A stretch of DNA of 64,000 nt from Desmonostoc muscorum LEGE 12446 (GCF_015207005.2 NZ_JADEXS020000001.1:2170001-2234000); one strand, 5' to 3'; shown: positions 9,100 to 19,221, numbered from the stretch's first letter. Numbers and translations are program-made. Notes: generated by a model from the letters alone, not told the origin.

Positions 9100-9892
9100 G
9101 TCTTTAATTATTGCGAGGGATTAGGGATTACAGACTAGAGATTAGAGGCTAGTACTACAAGACCCAAATATACCTACAATTCAAAATACCCGAAAAGCTT
9201 GACTCATCAGCTTTTTGAATTTTGAATAATTTTGCATAAGTTAATTTTACAAGGCGTTACTAGCCCCTAATCCCCAGTCTGTGTAAGCCATTCCCTTGGT
9301 TAGCATTAAATCTGTTTTATGTTGGCCGGTTTGCTGCCTCCTTCCTAAGATGGAAATTGGCGTGAAACCTCTCATAAGATATGTTAAGATAAAACCTGGC
9401 TACAAGAGGAGTTTGCCACTCACAACACGCGAGGCAGCTTTGGGTGGTTTAGGCGTCTTGTCCGCGCACAGTCGTAGGACCAGCCAATCGCCAGGGCAAC
9501 ATTACTGCTTTATAGGCGTAGTCGCTTTCGTCGATTTCCCTGAGGGTAGCGACTTCTCACAACAAGCCCTTTGGGCGGCTTCCCGATGGGTAAATTAACA
9601 ACGCACACGCTATGGTAATGTAAAATACCAATAGACGAATTGTTAAAAAACATTACAAGTGTCAAATGTACCCAAAGACACTTCAATTCACCCTGGGGAA
9701 CAGATTGATAGGAATATCATAACATGACCTCTATTTTTATTATCAATAGGGTCATAGATTAGCGGGCATTTGCTGACAGTGGGAATTTGCCACTGTTAAT
9801 GTTCTCATGAGGATGCTGATAGCAAAAAAGCAATAGTTATGTGCTGGAATGATTTTGATTACAAGAAAGGAAACTGAAAATTTTTTCAAAAT
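9100..9892. other. long intergenic region with unexplained structured segment
   Basis: Nearly 800 bases between divergent btpA-like and rimO genes. The segment about 9350-9600 is richer in GC than its flanks and contains hairpin-forming stretches, for example AGTCGCT (about 9519) with AGCGACT (about 9547) and GCCCTTTGGGC near 9567. A TAAGAT-type -10-like sequence lies just ahead (near 9376). A 100-codon reading frame covers it but resembles no protein. It could be a structured RNA or a decayed element. The 150 bases before rimO are AT-rich. Confidence 0.45.
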
Positions 9893-11212
9893 ATGGGTGA
9901 CAAGCCAACAATTGCCATTTCTCACTTGGGCTGTGAGAAAAATCGAATTGATACAGAACACATGTTGGGAATGCTTGTAGAAGCAGGCTACGGTGTAGAT
10001 ACAAATGAAGAGTTAGCAGATTACGTTATTGTTAATACATGTAGTTTTATTGAAGCAGCGAGACTTGAATCTGTCAGAACTTTGGTAGAACTGGCAGAGG
10101 CAAACAAAAAAATTGTGATTACTGGCTGTATGGCGCAACATTTCCAAGAACAACTTTTGGATGAGTTGCCGGAAGCGGTAGCTGTGGTGGGTACAGGTGA
10201 TTATCACAAAATTGTAAATGTAATTGAGCGTGTTGAACTTGGCGAACGGGTCAAACAGGTTAGTATCGAACCAACCTACATTGCCGACGAGACTACACCG
10301 CGCTATCGCACTACAACAGAGGGTGTAGCTTACCTCAGGGTTGCCGAAGGATGTGATTATCGTTGTGCGTTTTGTATAATTCCTCATTTAAGAGGGAACC
10401 AGCGATCGCGTACTATTGAATCGATAGTCGCTGAAGCCGAGCAGTTAGTGGCTCAAGGGGTAAAGGAAATTATTTTAATTTCCCAAATCACGACTAATTA
10501 CGGTCTGGATATTTATGGTCAGCCAAAGTTAGCCGAATTACTCCAAGCTTTGGGGAAAGTCAACGTACCGTGGATCAGAATCCACTACGCTTATCCCACG
10601 GGATTGACACAAGGCGTGATAGCGGCAATTAAAGAAACACCCAACGTCTTGCCTTATCTCGATTTGCCGTTGCAACATTCTCATCCAGAGATTCTCCGCG
10701 CCATGAATCGTCCTTGGCAAGGGCGTGTAAATGATGGGATTATAGATCGCATCAAAACGGCGCTACCAACAGCCGTATTGCGGACAACATTTATTGTTGG
10801 TTTCCCAGGAGAAACAAACGAGCATTTTGAGCATCTACTAGAGTTCGTCAGGCGGCATGAATTTGACCATGTTGGTGTGTTCACCTTCTCACCAGAAGAA
10901 GGAACCCCCGCCTACAACCTGCCAAATCAGTTATCTCAAGAAGTCATGGACGATCGCCGAGATCAACTGATGGCACTCCAGCAACCGATTTCCCAAAAGA
11001 AAAATCAACAGGAAGTAGGCAAAATCGTCGATGTCCTGATTGAGCAAGAAAATCCTGAAAGTGGTGAATTAATCGGTCGCTCAAGTAGATTTTCCCCAGA
11101 AGTCGATGGTCAAGTTTATGTCCAAGGACAGGCAAAGTTGGGAACCATCGTCCCAGTAGCGATTCACCACGCTGATGCATATGACCTATTTGGTCAAATT
11201 GTCAATAACTAA
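9893..11212 (+). CDS. rimO: ribosomal protein S12 methylthiotransferase RimO
   Basis: RimO is a radical-SAM enzyme that adds a methylthio group to an aspartate of ribosomal protein S12. The 439-residue protein has the N-terminal UPF0004 domain with cluster cysteines C14, C50 and C79, and a radical-SAM domain with C154-x3-C158-x2-C161 ([10 protein letters not shown]). It ends in a TRAM domain (about 375-439). The order and spacing, with [11 protein letters not shown] after the radical-SAM cysteines, are typical of RimO rather than MiaB. The start ATG at 9893 gives [17 protein letters not shown], the conserved beginning. The helicase gene follows 111 bases downstream on the same strand after a TTTGTCAT-type repeat. 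Confidence 0.95.
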   Translation: MGDKPTIAISHLGCEKNRIDTEHMLGMLVEAGYGVDTNEELADYVIVNTCSFIEAARLESVRTLVELAEANKKIVITGCMAQHFQEQLLDELPEAVAVVGTGDYHKIVNVIERVELGERVKQVSIEPTYIADETTPRYRTTTEGVAYLRVAEGCDYRCAFCIIPHLRGNQRSRTIESIVAEAEQLVAQGVKEIILISQITTNYGLDIYGQPKLAELLQALGKVNVPWIRIHYAYPTGLTQGVIAAIKETPNVLPYLDLPLQHSHPEILRAMNRPWQGRVNDGIIDRIKTALPTAVLRTTFIVGFPGETNEHFEHLLEFVRRHEFDHVGVFTFSPEEGTPAYNLPNQLSQEVMDDRRDQLMALQQPISQKKNQQEVGKIVDVLIEQENPESGELIGRSSRFSPEVDGQVYVQGQAKLGTIVPVAIHHADAYDLFGQIVNN

Positions 11213-11323
11213 TTTGTCATTTGTCATTTGTCCTTTGTCATTTGTAACTGCAAAAGACCAATGGCCAATGCCCTATGACTAATGACTAATCCAAAAATCC
11301 TTAGATAAAATTTAGGAGAATTA

Positions 11324-12859
11324 ATGAATCTTTCGTTTCAAGAACTAGGTATTTCCCAAGAACGCGTTGAGCAACTAGAAAAAATCGGCTTTACCGAACC
11401 TACTAATATTCAAGCCCAAGCAATTCCCCAATTGTTGGCTGGTCGTGACGTGGTGGGTCAATCTCAAACTGGGACTGGTAAAACAGCAGCATTTTCACTG
11501 CCAATTTTAGAACGGTTGGATATTAATCAAAGAGCCGTCCAAGCCTTGGTTTTAACACCAACTCGTGAATTAGCAATGCAAGTTCACGATGCGATCGCCC
11601 AGTTTATCGGCAATGACGGATTGCGCGTCTTAGCAATCTACGGTGGTCAATCAATTGAGCGGCAAATGTTACAGCTCAAACGTGGCGTTCACATCGTTGT
11701 CGGCACCCCAGGACGGGTAATAGATTTGCTCGATCGCGGCTGTTTAAAACTCGATCAAGTGAAATGGTTTGTCTTAGATGAAGCCGATGAAATGTTGAGC
11801 ATGGGCTTTATCGACGATGTGGTGAAAATCCTCTCCCAAGCACCCACAGATCGCCAAACAGCTTTATTTTCGGCGACAATGCCACCCTCGATTCGCTCCT
11901 TGGTGAACAAGTTTTTGCGATCGCCAGCAACAGTCACCGTTGAACAGCCAAAAGCCGCACCCAACAAAATTAACCAGGTAGCTTACCTGATCCCCCGCCA
12001 CTGGACAAAAGCCAAAGCTTTACAGCCAATTCTGGAAATGGAAGATCCAGAAACAGCTTTAATCTTTGTTCGCACCAGACGTACCGCCGCCGAACTCACC
12101 AATCAACTGCAATCTGCTGGTCATAGTGTAGATGAATACCACGGTGACTTATCCCAACAAGCGCGGGAGCGGTTATTGAGCCGATTCCGGAATCGTCAAG
12201 TACGCTGGGTGGTAGCAACTGATATTGCCGCACGCGGATTAGATGTCGATCAACTCTCCCATGTGATCAACTACGACTTACCTGATAGCGTAGAAACCTA
12301 CGTTCACCGCATTGGTCGTACTGGTCGTGCTGGTAAAGAAGGAACCGCAATTTCTCTAGTGCAGCCATTTGAACGGCGCAAGCAGCAGACATTTGAACGT
12401 CATAACCGCCAACCTTGGCAAGTGTTGACAATTCCCACACGGGCGCAGATTGAAGCGCGGCACATCCTGAAATTGCAAGAACAAGTACGAGAAGCTTTGG
12501 CTGGTGAGCGTTTAGCCTCATTTTTGCCCATCGTCAGCGAATTGATTGAAAAATATGATGCTCAGGCGATCGCCGCAGCAGCATTGCAAATCGCTTACGA
12601 CCAAACTCGTCCTGCTTGGTTGAACTCAGATGTGGAAATTCCCCAAGAAGAACCCGCCACTCCCAAACCCAGACTCGGCAAGCGCCGCGAATCTTCTGGC
12701 GATCGCCCCCGTTCTGCGTGGAAATCAGATAGCAGCAATGGAGATGAAGAAAGACATTCTTCTCCCAAGCCCAAACTGCGGACAAATGGTCGCGAGTCTT
12801 CTGCATCCCCTACAAGTAAAAAGCTAGGTTCACCTACAGCTAGGGAATCAGCTTCTTAG
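11324..12859 (+). CDS. crhB: DEAD-box ATP-dependent RNA helicase (CrhB/CrhR type)
   Basis: An RNA helicase of the DeaD/CrhR group that unwinds structured RNA, typically under cold or redox stress. Motifs in order: Q motif (GFTEPTNIQ), Walker A variant SQTGTGKT, PTRELA, TPGR, the DEAD box, SAT, and HRIGRTGRAG. A C-terminal extension after about residue 440 is basic and Ser-rich without clear fold. Length 511 fits the CrhR/CrhB branch. The symbol is tentative: it rests on my recollection that psbU and crhB lie a few genes apart in Anabaena PCC 7120, as psbU and this gene do here. The upstream TTTAGGAGAATTA gives a good ribosome binding site for ATG 11324. Confidence 0.93.
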   Translation: MNLSFQELGISQERVEQLEKIGFTEPTNIQAQAIPQLLAGRDVVGQSQTGTGKTAAFSLPILERLDINQRAVQALVLTPTRELAMQVHDAIAQFIGNDGLRVLAIYGGQSIERQMLQLKRGVHIVVGTPGRVIDLLDRGCLKLDQVKWFVLDEADEMLSMGFIDDVVKILSQAPTDRQTALFSATMPPSIRSLVNKFLRSPATVTVEQPKAAPNKINQVAYLIPRHWTKAKALQPILEMEDPETALIFVRTRRTAAELTNQLQSAGHSVDEYHGDLSQQARERLLSRFRNRQVRWVVATDIAARGLDVDQLSHVINYDLPDSVETYVHRIGRTGRAGKEGTAISLVQPFERRKQQTFERHNRQPWQVLTIPTRAQIEARHILKLQEQVREALAGERLASFLPIVSELIEKYDAQAIAAAALQIAYDQTRPAWLNSDVEIPQEEPATPKPRLGKRRESSGDRPRSAWKSDSSNGDEERHSSPKPKLRTNGRESSASPTSKKLGSPTARESAS

Positions 12860-12865
12860 TTAGAA

Positions 12866-13021
12866 GTTAATGAATTTTGGATTTTAGATTTTAGATTCTT
12901 GCTTCAATCCAAAATCCCAAATTCAAAATCTAAAATTGAAAGAGTTAATGAATTTTGGATTTTAGATTTTAGATTCTTGCTTCAATCCAAAATCCCAAAT
13001 TCAAAATTTAAAATTGAAAGA
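12866..13021. repeat. 78-bp perfect-period tandem duplication
   Basis: Two direct copies (12866-12943 and 12944-13021) differing by one base. Each copy holds an inverted pair of the common GGATTTTAGATTTTAGA / TCCAAAATC repeat family, so each can fold. No gene lies in the 12860-13264 gap; its right end has a TACGAATTAC-type short repeat (about 13226-13258). Confidence 0.92.
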
Positions 13022-13264
13022 GTTAAGAGTTAGGAGTTAAGATTTTGACTTTGGACTCTTGACTTTTTGACTTTTTGGGTAACTTCTTCTACAAGTTTGT
13101 AAGAAGATGAATTAAAGATGCATTCTTCGTGGTCTTATGCCAAATTGGGAAAGAAAGTAAGTATTATTTTTGGAACAAGGTGAGGTTATGAAAAGCCGCT
13201 ATATCAAGCTTTTTTGAATGTGTATTAATTACGAATTACGAACTACGAATTACGAATTAGTATT

Positions 13265-13843
13265 ATGTTCACTATTCCAGACTTAGAGCAACTACAAGCA
13301 GAGCATCCAGAATGGCAGATGGAGCTGGTAGACGGAAACATACTTGTTATGGGACCATCAGATTATGAGTCAGAAGAAATAGGTGTAGAGTTTGCGCGGC
13401 AGCTAGGTAATTGGGTGCGTCCAAAAAGACTCGGATGGGTGACTGGTTCTAGCGCTGGTTTTATTTTGCCTACGTTAGAAACGGAAAATGGCAAAGAAGC
13501 TGATAACGAAAAACGAAATCTCCGCTCTCCCGATGTGTCTTTTGTTCGTGCTGATAGACTTAAAATCAGCAAGCGGGACTTTGTGGAACTAGTGCCTGAC
13601 TTGATGGTAGAAATCAAATCTAAGTCAGACCGAATCAAACCATTAGTAGAAAAAATTCAGCTATTTTTACAACTGGGATCTACAGTTGGTATCCTCATTG
13701 ATCCTGACAAATTGACGCTCACAGTTTATCGCCTCAACCAAGAGCCAATAGTTTTGCAGGACAACGACAAACTGACACTACCAGACTTATTACCAGGTTG
13801 GGAGCTAGTAGTGTCAGAAATTTGGCCTCCGGTGTTTGAGTAG
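13265..13843 (+). CDS. Uma2 family (DUF820) putative endonuclease
   Basis: A 192-residue protein of the Uma2 family, whose members have a restriction-endonuclease-like PD-(D/E)XK fold and are strongly amplified in cyanobacteria; biological role unknown. Family features: the N-terminal LVDGNILVMGPS strand pair, RSPDVSFVRADRL (about residues 95-107) holding the catalytic Asp, PDLMVEIKSKSD (about 117-128) holding the Glu and Lys, and the C-terminal LPGWELVVSEIWP. It has no coiled-coil tail, unlike the Uma2 genes at 28.5-30.8 kb. The ATG at 13265 is preceded by AT-rich repeats without a clear ribosome binding site. Confidence 0.88.
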   Translation: MFTIPDLEQLQAEHPEWQMELVDGNILVMGPSDYESEEIGVEFARQLGNWVRPKRLGWVTGSSAGFILPTLETENGKEADNEKRNLRSPDVSFVRADRLKISKRDFVELVPDLMVEIKSKSDRIKPLVEKIQLFLQLGSTVGILIDPDKLTLTVYRLNQEPIVLQDNDKLTLPDLLPGWELVVSEIWPPVFE

Positions 13844-13868
13844 AGACGTTGCATTGCAACGTCTCTAC
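13840..13868. terminator. 29-base perfect inverted repeat between convergent genes
   Basis: Arms of 14 bases (GTAGAGACGTTGCA and its complement) around a single central base span the stop codons of the Uma2 gene and of the convergent aldo/keto reductase gene. A bidirectional terminator role is inferred from position. It also belongs to a dispersed GTAGAGACG repeat family with relatives near 54096 and 57782. Confidence 0.6.
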
Positions 13869-14815
13869 TACAGCCAGGGACGGCTAACTTTTTCTAACTC
13901 TTGAATTTCATCCTCGTTCAATTTCCAACCTAAAGCGCCAGCATTTTGACGTACATGTTCGGCTGTCTTCACTCCAGCAATGGGAATGACGTTACCCTGA
14001 GAAATTAACCAATTGAGAGCAACTTGGGCTGGGGTGCGATCGTATTTTTCTCCAAAACTGCGTAGCAAAGATATTACTGGTGCAATTTTTTGTAAGCCTT
14101 CTTTACTAAATCGTGGGTCTATTTTTCTCGCACCAGTGGGAATTTCAGCACTATCAATAGTGTATTTGCCTGTGAGTAATCCCTGAGCTAAAGGACTATA
14201 AGCCAACAGAGTCACACCCAACTCACGGGCAGTTGCCACAATACCCTTGCTTTCAATTTGGCGACTGAGTAAAGAATAGCGTACTTGGTTCACAGCCAAA
14301 AGCACTCCACGGTCTGCCAATATTTGATGAGCGTCTCGCATTTGCTCTGCTGAGTAATTACTCACGCCGACTGCGGCAATTCTACCCCGCTTCACTTCAT
14401 CGGCTAAGGCATTCATCAGAGTTTTTTGGCTTAAAAAGAAAGCAAAAGGCCAATGTACTTGGTAGAGGTCGATTTGCTCTACTTGTAGACGTTTGAGACT
14501 CTGCGTTAAAGCATCAGAGACGGATTGACCTGTAAATCGCCACGGTAGAGGACCAAATTTGGTGGCAATTTGCACAGGTTGTTGTGTCTGTTGCATAAAT
14601 TGCCCCAAAAATTTCTCTGATAATCCCATTCCGTAGACTTCAGCAGTGTCGAAGAAGTTAATACCAGCTTGTAGCGCTGCGGTGAAGGCTTCTTTTAACT
14701 GTTCTGGGCCGTAGTCATTGCCATAATTCCAAAAGAGTTTATCACCCCAAGCCCAAGTACCTATGCACAAGGGTGTAACAACTGGGCCATTTTGCCCCAA
14801 TGTGATATTTTCCAC
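13868..14815 (-). CDS. aldo/keto reductase
   Basis: A 315-residue NADPH-dependent (beta/alpha)8-barrel oxidoreductase of the AKR superfamily that would reduce a carbonyl substrate not predictable from sequence. The catalytic residues are visible: Asp and Tyr in FFDTAEVYGMG (about 54-64), Lys in IATKFGPLP (about 84), and His in IDLYQVHWPF (about 120). The cofactor-binding C-terminal part includes VIPIAGVKTAEHVRQNAGA. It ends at the inverted repeat shared with the Uma2 gene and diverges from the nuclease-NACHT gene. Confidence 0.92.
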   Translation of the reverse strand: MENITLGQNGPVVTPLCIGTWAWGDKLFWNYGNDYGPEQLKEAFTAALQAGINFFDTAEVYGMGLSEKFLGQFMQQTQQPVQIATKFGPLPWRFTGQSVSDALTQSLKRLQVEQIDLYQVHWPFAFFLSQKTLMNALADEVKRGRIAAVGVSNYSAEQMRDAHQILADRGVLLAVNQVRYSLLSRQIESKGIVATARELGVTLLAYSPLAQGLLTGKYTIDSAEIPTGARKIDPRFSKEGLQKIAPVISLLRSFGEKYDRTPAQVALNWLISQGNVIPIAGVKTAEHVRQNAGALGWKLNEDEIQELEKVSRPWL

Positions 14816-15124
14816 GGTTGCAAAATTTAATTTATTTACATTTCTTTACTTTTTTAGTGTAGCGTTACAGACAAAATTGGGTGTGGGGCATTGCACACGA
14901 TCACTCAAGAAGTACGAAGGCAGAAGGGAACCCACGTTTTTAAAAGTGGGATTGAAGCAAGGACGCTTTGTATCTGGCGCTACGTGTCTCGATACAAATT
15001 TTTTTATACTAATGGGCTTTAGACCGACAACTAAAGTTATTATTAATACTTCTTTCTGCCCTCTGCCCTCTGCCCTCTGCCTTTCTTTGTAAATTGTTCA
15101 AACATCCCATAATTCTTAAACTCG
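14816..15124. other. divergent intergenic region
   Basis: About 310 bases between the aldo/keto reductase and the nuclease-NACHT gene. A short CCCTCTG tandem repeat (about 15057-15081) lies just upstream of the NACHT gene. No operator-like palindrome or clear ribosome binding site was seen before ATG 15125. Confidence 0.5.
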
Positions 15125-18100
15125 ATGCCTGATAGCTATGATTTAACCCAGCTAGATCCAAATACTTTTGAGCATTTGGTAAATCATCTTGCTTTACGTG
15201 CCCTTGGGCTTGGACTAACAGGATTTAGTCCAGGATCTGATGGTGGGCGTGATGGATATTTTGAAGGAGAAGCGCCGTATCCAAGTGAAACAGACCGCTG
15301 GTCTGGATGTTGGTACTTACAATCTAAGTTTCATAAGCCTAATCTTTCTAAGGATAGTCAGAAATGGTTATTAAACCAGATTCAAGCAGAGTTAAAAGAA
15401 TTTAAAAATCCTGAATCTGGACGGAAATTACCAGACAACTGGATTGTTGCAACTAATATCGATCCTTCAGGAGTTCCAGAAACTGGTGCATTTGATAAAG
15501 CAAGAGAATTGGTGGCTAACGAATTCCCTGAACTGAAAGATAACTTTCATATATGGGGTGGGCGTAAAATCCTTGATTTATTAATACTTAATCCTGAAAT
15601 TAGCGATCATTACAGGCATTTCCTAACACCAGGAAATATCTTGACCGAAATTTTTAATCAACTTAAGGATGCACAAGCTGAGGCTAAAACAATCCTTCGC
15701 TTTTTAATATTATCTCAACTTGATGACCAACAATACACCAAACTAGAGCAAGCTGGTTCTGCTGGAGAAAGCCCAGGTATTCACCAACTTTTCGTTGATC
15801 TCCCATTTCGTTGTCATAAATATAACTGTCAAGACTTAGTAATGCCCTGGTTGGTAAAAACATCTGCCAGATGTCATCGTATTGATGAGCAACAACCAGA
15901 CACCAAGGATTGGCAAATTTGGAGCAAGCATCCATCACGAGCTAGAGTCTGGTTTATAAAAGGTGGTCCAGGACAGGGAAAATCAACAATTACTCAATTC
16001 TTTTGTCAAATTCAACGGGCAGCATTAATTGTAAATAAAGATATATCTCAGATTCCAACAAAACAAAAGACCTTAGCATCTGAAATTCGCAAAGCTACTG
16101 AAAAGAACGGTTTTTGGCCTACAGTACCTAGAATACCTATTAGTATTGAGCTAAAAGAATTTGCTCAATGGTTTGGAGAACAAGAAAGAAATAAGCCTCG
16201 TGGTATCTTAACATACTTAGCCTATTTTATTTCTGGTGGTATTGAGCAACAAGTTCATGTTGGAACACTCAAACGATTACTAGGAAATCGTAGCTGGGCG
16301 ATCATTTTTGACGGACTTGATGAAGTTCCTCAAGATGTTAAAGACGCCGTTGCTACAGAAGTGTGTCGCTTTGTAAATGATGTGGCTGTGGAAATCAATG
16401 CTGATTTTCTAACTCTATGTACATCTCGTCCTCAAGGATATTCAGGACAATTTGAAGATTTAGATGGCCCCACTATCGAATTGATAAATCTTTCTCCACA
16501 ACAAGCTATAGAATGTGCCAAACCAGTACTAGAACTAAATCGCTCTCCAAGTGAAGCAAAAAAAGCTCTACAAATATTGATATCTGCTATTCAATCTCCA
16601 GCCGTCCGTGAATTGATGACTACACCTTTACAGTCTCATATAATGGCAATTGTAGTACGAGGTGGTGAAAAACCCCCTGAAAGAAGATGGAAATTATTTA
16701 CGAATTTTTATCAAGTAATTAGAAAAAGAGAAGCAAACAGGAATCTGCTGGATAAAAGATTAGCTAAACTTTTAAGTGAAGAAGAGCAATTACTGAAAAC
16801 AGTACATAATCGCCTTGGATTTGTTTTACATGCTAGAGCAGAATTGAGTAAGGGCGCTCAGACAAAGTTAGATCGTAATCATGAGTTTAAAAAACTCATT
16901 ACAGATGCAGTATCGCAGATGGTAGAAACAGAAATAGATGAAACTGTTGATGTGTTAATGCAAGCGACAACAGACAGACTAGTTCTGGTCAGTACACCCG
17001 TTGATGGTAATTATGTACGTTTCGATATTCGCCCATTACAAGAATTTTTTGCAGCAGAATTTATTTATGAATCTGTGAGTGCAGAGGAATTACGTGAAAG
17101 AGTTGAGCTAATAGCTGGTGATGCTCATTGGCGTGAAGTTATGCATTTTTTGTTAAGTGCTCTAGTTGAGAATGGGCGTAGAACAGAACTAGCAGTAGTA
17201 GTTGCAGTGCTAGAAAATTTTAACGAAGGAGATGATGAAAATTTACGTCTATTGAAACGCAGGCTTGGGCGTGGTGCTATTCTAGCTGCACGATTGCTAC
17301 AGGAAGGGGTATTAGAGCAAGATAAACGTATTCGTCAGCAATTCCGAAAATGCCTTGAACCATTAACTGCTTCTTTAGAAATTGAATTGCTTTATCCTTT
17401 AATACAAGTAAGTCGGCCGAATTCACAGTCATGGCTATACAGTTTTTTGATTTCATGCTTACACGACAAGAATCTGACTGAAAGTGTAGGTGCAGCTATT
17501 GTCTTAGTTAATATATTGCCAGACAATCATGAGAAAGTAGAAGAAGTTAGCAATTTTATAATTGCATCACCATCTGATTACATTTCATGTGTTTTAACTT
17601 CAAATCTATTAACTCGAGATGGCAAAATGGGAAGACAATCTAATCCTGTTAAGCATTGGGTTCTAACAACTATTGTAAAAATTATACTAAGTCTAAAATG
17701 GGCTTCTCTTACAAAGCAAGCATTTGAATCATGTATAGAAATTCTTAACTTTAACATTGAGAATTCTTGTAATATTGCTAGTGATATGGGTCTTTCATCC
17801 AATCAATTGAATTGTTTCCAGATTCTTTTAGAATCTCAAAAATATATATTTCCTAATAATAAAAATAAAAATATTAGAGATTATTCGATTGTCGAAATTT
17901 TTGATAGCCAGCTAAATTGGAGAGAAAAAAAATATGAACTTAACGTTTTAAATGATTTTGGTAATACTCCCAAAATTTTGCAATTAATCTATTTAATTGT
18001 TCGTTATAGTCAAGAAAAACAGCGTTCAATTTTAGCGCAGATTATAAGTTTGTTTTCAGATGAAGGAGAGCATTTGTTTAATACAGTACTGTCCAATTTA

Positions 18101-19060
18101 GGGATAGGTATATTAGTAAATACGTCCAAGTCAGAGACAGAAAAAAAACAATACTTGAATAATATGGAATATCAATACTTTGAAAAATTATTTGATAATA
18201 AAGATATAGAACTGTCGTTCGTACAACGCCAACAAATGGTTATTAGAAAAACCCGAAAAAGATTTAGCATAGATTTATGGAAAAATTTAGTAGATGAATA
18301 TACATTTGCTGCTATTTTTTTGTGGAGAAATGAAGAAGTCGTTAATAATTTAGAAATTTTAAATATAATTCTTAACAAGATTGTACAAAACCCCAAAATT
18401 TTATGTGCATACCCAGGAATATGGGGACGTTTTATAAAAGAAGCACCTGAGCGCGAACATGAATTGCGTACTGCTTTCTTATTAGCATCTTTAGAACCTA
18501 TATGTGAAGATACATCATTATTGGATTTTTCATCTTTTAAGATAAATCTGCCATTAGAGGCTCCTTTACTACCCCATATAATAAACTTTTTACTGAATTC
18601 ATTTATCAACCACAGGAATGCTTATCGTAGTAGAAGGGTTGACGAAGATCTTGAAGTTATCAGTAAAATAATTTATGAAATGATTCATGAAACCTCTTAT
18701 TTGAGTCAAATTTATCAAAACTTGAGTTTAGCTCAAAATATTAGAGCAGCAGCAATGATAGCACTTCTTTTACATCCTGATGGAACTAGGGATTTTTTGA
18801 ATTTCAAACATCAAATAGTAGAATTCTACAATCCTGAGGTTGGAACTTGGTATGTAAAAGCTATTACATCTTGTCTATGTCTACTTACTAAAGAAGAGGA
18901 CACAGCCGCAAAATGGATTGTTAGTAATTTACTTGAAGCTGCTAGAACAGATTATGAAGGTAGGCAATATATTCAAAAGCTGTTAACTCTCTGGCGCGAG
19001 AGTTCTTCCACACCTATTCAGAAAGCTAATGTACAAGAAAAATGGTTATCTGGAGCATAA
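15125..19060 (+). CDS. Mrr-like nuclease-NACHT NTPase (NLR-like, putative antiphage protein)
   Basis: A 1311-residue STAND-type protein. The N-terminal domain (about 1-160) resembles Mrr/PD-(D/E)XK nucleases: FEHLV helix with E16, then SDGGRDG (D39, D43), then YLQSKFH (Q66-x-K68), a D-QxK active site. The NACHT NTPase has a Walker A GGPGQGKST (K286) and a Walker B IIFDGLDEVP (D396, D399, E400). The typical FDIRPLQEFFAAEF motif lies near 633-646. The remaining 650 residues are helical, HEAT/TPR-like, without recognisable repeats by eye, and probably sense the trigger. By analogy with bacterial NACHT and Avs proteins it would bind a phage signal, oligomerise and cut nucleic acid. The gene has no HIP1 site and is AT-rich in its second half, suggesting transfer. 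No partner gene is fused or overlapping. Confidence 0.85.
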   Translation: MPDSYDLTQLDPNTFEHLVNHLALRALGLGLTGFSPGSDGGRDGYFEGEAPYPSETDRWSGCWYLQSKFHKPNLSKDSQKWLLNQIQAELKEFKNPESGRKLPDNWIVATNIDPSGVPETGAFDKARELVANEFPELKDNFHIWGGRKILDLLILNPEISDHYRHFLTPGNILTEIFNQLKDAQAEAKTILRFLILSQLDDQQYTKLEQAGSAGESPGIHQLFVDLPFRCHKYNCQDLVMPWLVKTSARCHRIDEQQPDTKDWQIWSKHPSRARVWFIKGGPGQGKSTITQFFCQIQRAALIVNKDISQIPTKQKTLASEIRKATEKNGFWPTVPRIPISIELKEFAQWFGEQERNKPRGILTYLAYFISGGIEQQVHVGTLKRLLGNRSWAIIFDGLDEVPQDVKDAVATEVCRFVNDVAVEINADFLTLCTSRPQGYSGQFEDLDGPTIELINLSPQQAIECAKPVLELNRSPSEAKKALQILISAIQSPAVRELMTTPLQSHIMAIVVRGGEKPPERRWKLFTNFYQVIRKREANRNLLDKRLAKLLSEEEQLLKTVHNRLGFVLHARAELSKGAQTKLDRNHEFKKLITDAVSQMVETEIDETVDVLMQATTDRLVLVSTPVDGNYVRFDIRPLQEFFAAEFIYESVSAEELRERVELIAGDAHWREVMHFLLSALVENGRRTELAVVVAVLENFNEGDDENLRLLKRRLGRGAILAARLLQEGVLEQDKRIRQQFRKCLEPLTASLEIELLYPLIQVSRPNSQSWLYSFLISCLHDKNLTESVGAAIVLVNILPDNHEKVEEVSNFIIASPSDYISCVLTSNLLTRDGKMGRQSNPVKHWVLTTIVKIILSLKWASLTKQAFESCIEILNFNIENSCNIASDMGLSSNQLNCFQILLESQKYIFPNNKNKNIRDYSIVEIFDSQLNWREKKYELNVLNDFGNTPKILQLIYLIVRYSQEKQRSILAQIISLFSDEGEHLFNTVLSNLGIGILVNTSKSETEKKQYLNNMEYQYFEKLFDNKDIELSFVQRQQMVIRKTRKRFSIDLWKNLVDEYTFAAIFLWRNEEVVNNLEILNIILNKIVQNPKILCAYPGIWGRFIKEAPEREHELRTAFLLASLEPICEDTSLLDFSSFKINLPLEAPLLPHIINFLLNSFINHRNAYRSRRVDEDLEVISKIIYEMIHETSYLSQIYQNLSLAQNIRAAAMIALLLHPDGTRDFLNFKHQIVEFYNPEVGTWYVKAITSCLCLLTKEEDTAAKWIVSNLLEAARTDYEGRQYIQKLLTLWRESSSTPIQKANVQEKWLSGA

Positions 19061-19172
19061 ACAACAGCTGTTTATTACTTTGAATTGAAAAATATAGCGG
19101 CTTAAACAGGGAATTTTTTTATGTCCCACCCTATTGGCATGGCAAGGCTAAAATGTTGCAATAGATTTTATT

Positions 19173-19221
19173 GTGGGATGGGTGTCCTCACCCCTCCGGG
19201 CGGGCAGGATGCCCACCCCAC
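19173..19221. repeat. GTGGGATGGGTGTCC hairpin repeat
   Basis: An imperfect inverted repeat (GTGGGATGGGTGTCC with AGGATGCCCACCCCAC) in the gap between the convergent nuclease-NACHT and Rpn-like genes. It resembles dispersed palindromic repeats of Nostoc genomes and could act as a terminator by position. Confidence 0.6.

Noticed and set aside
9296-9598. 100-codon frame before rimO
   Set aside because: Composition and hairpins look like non-coding DNA; no similarity to a known protein. Reported instead as an unexplained structured segment.
14763-15092. 109-codon frame between the aldo/keto reductase and nuclease-NACHT genes
   Set aside because: Overlaps the reductase start on the other strand and ends in CCCTCTG repeats.
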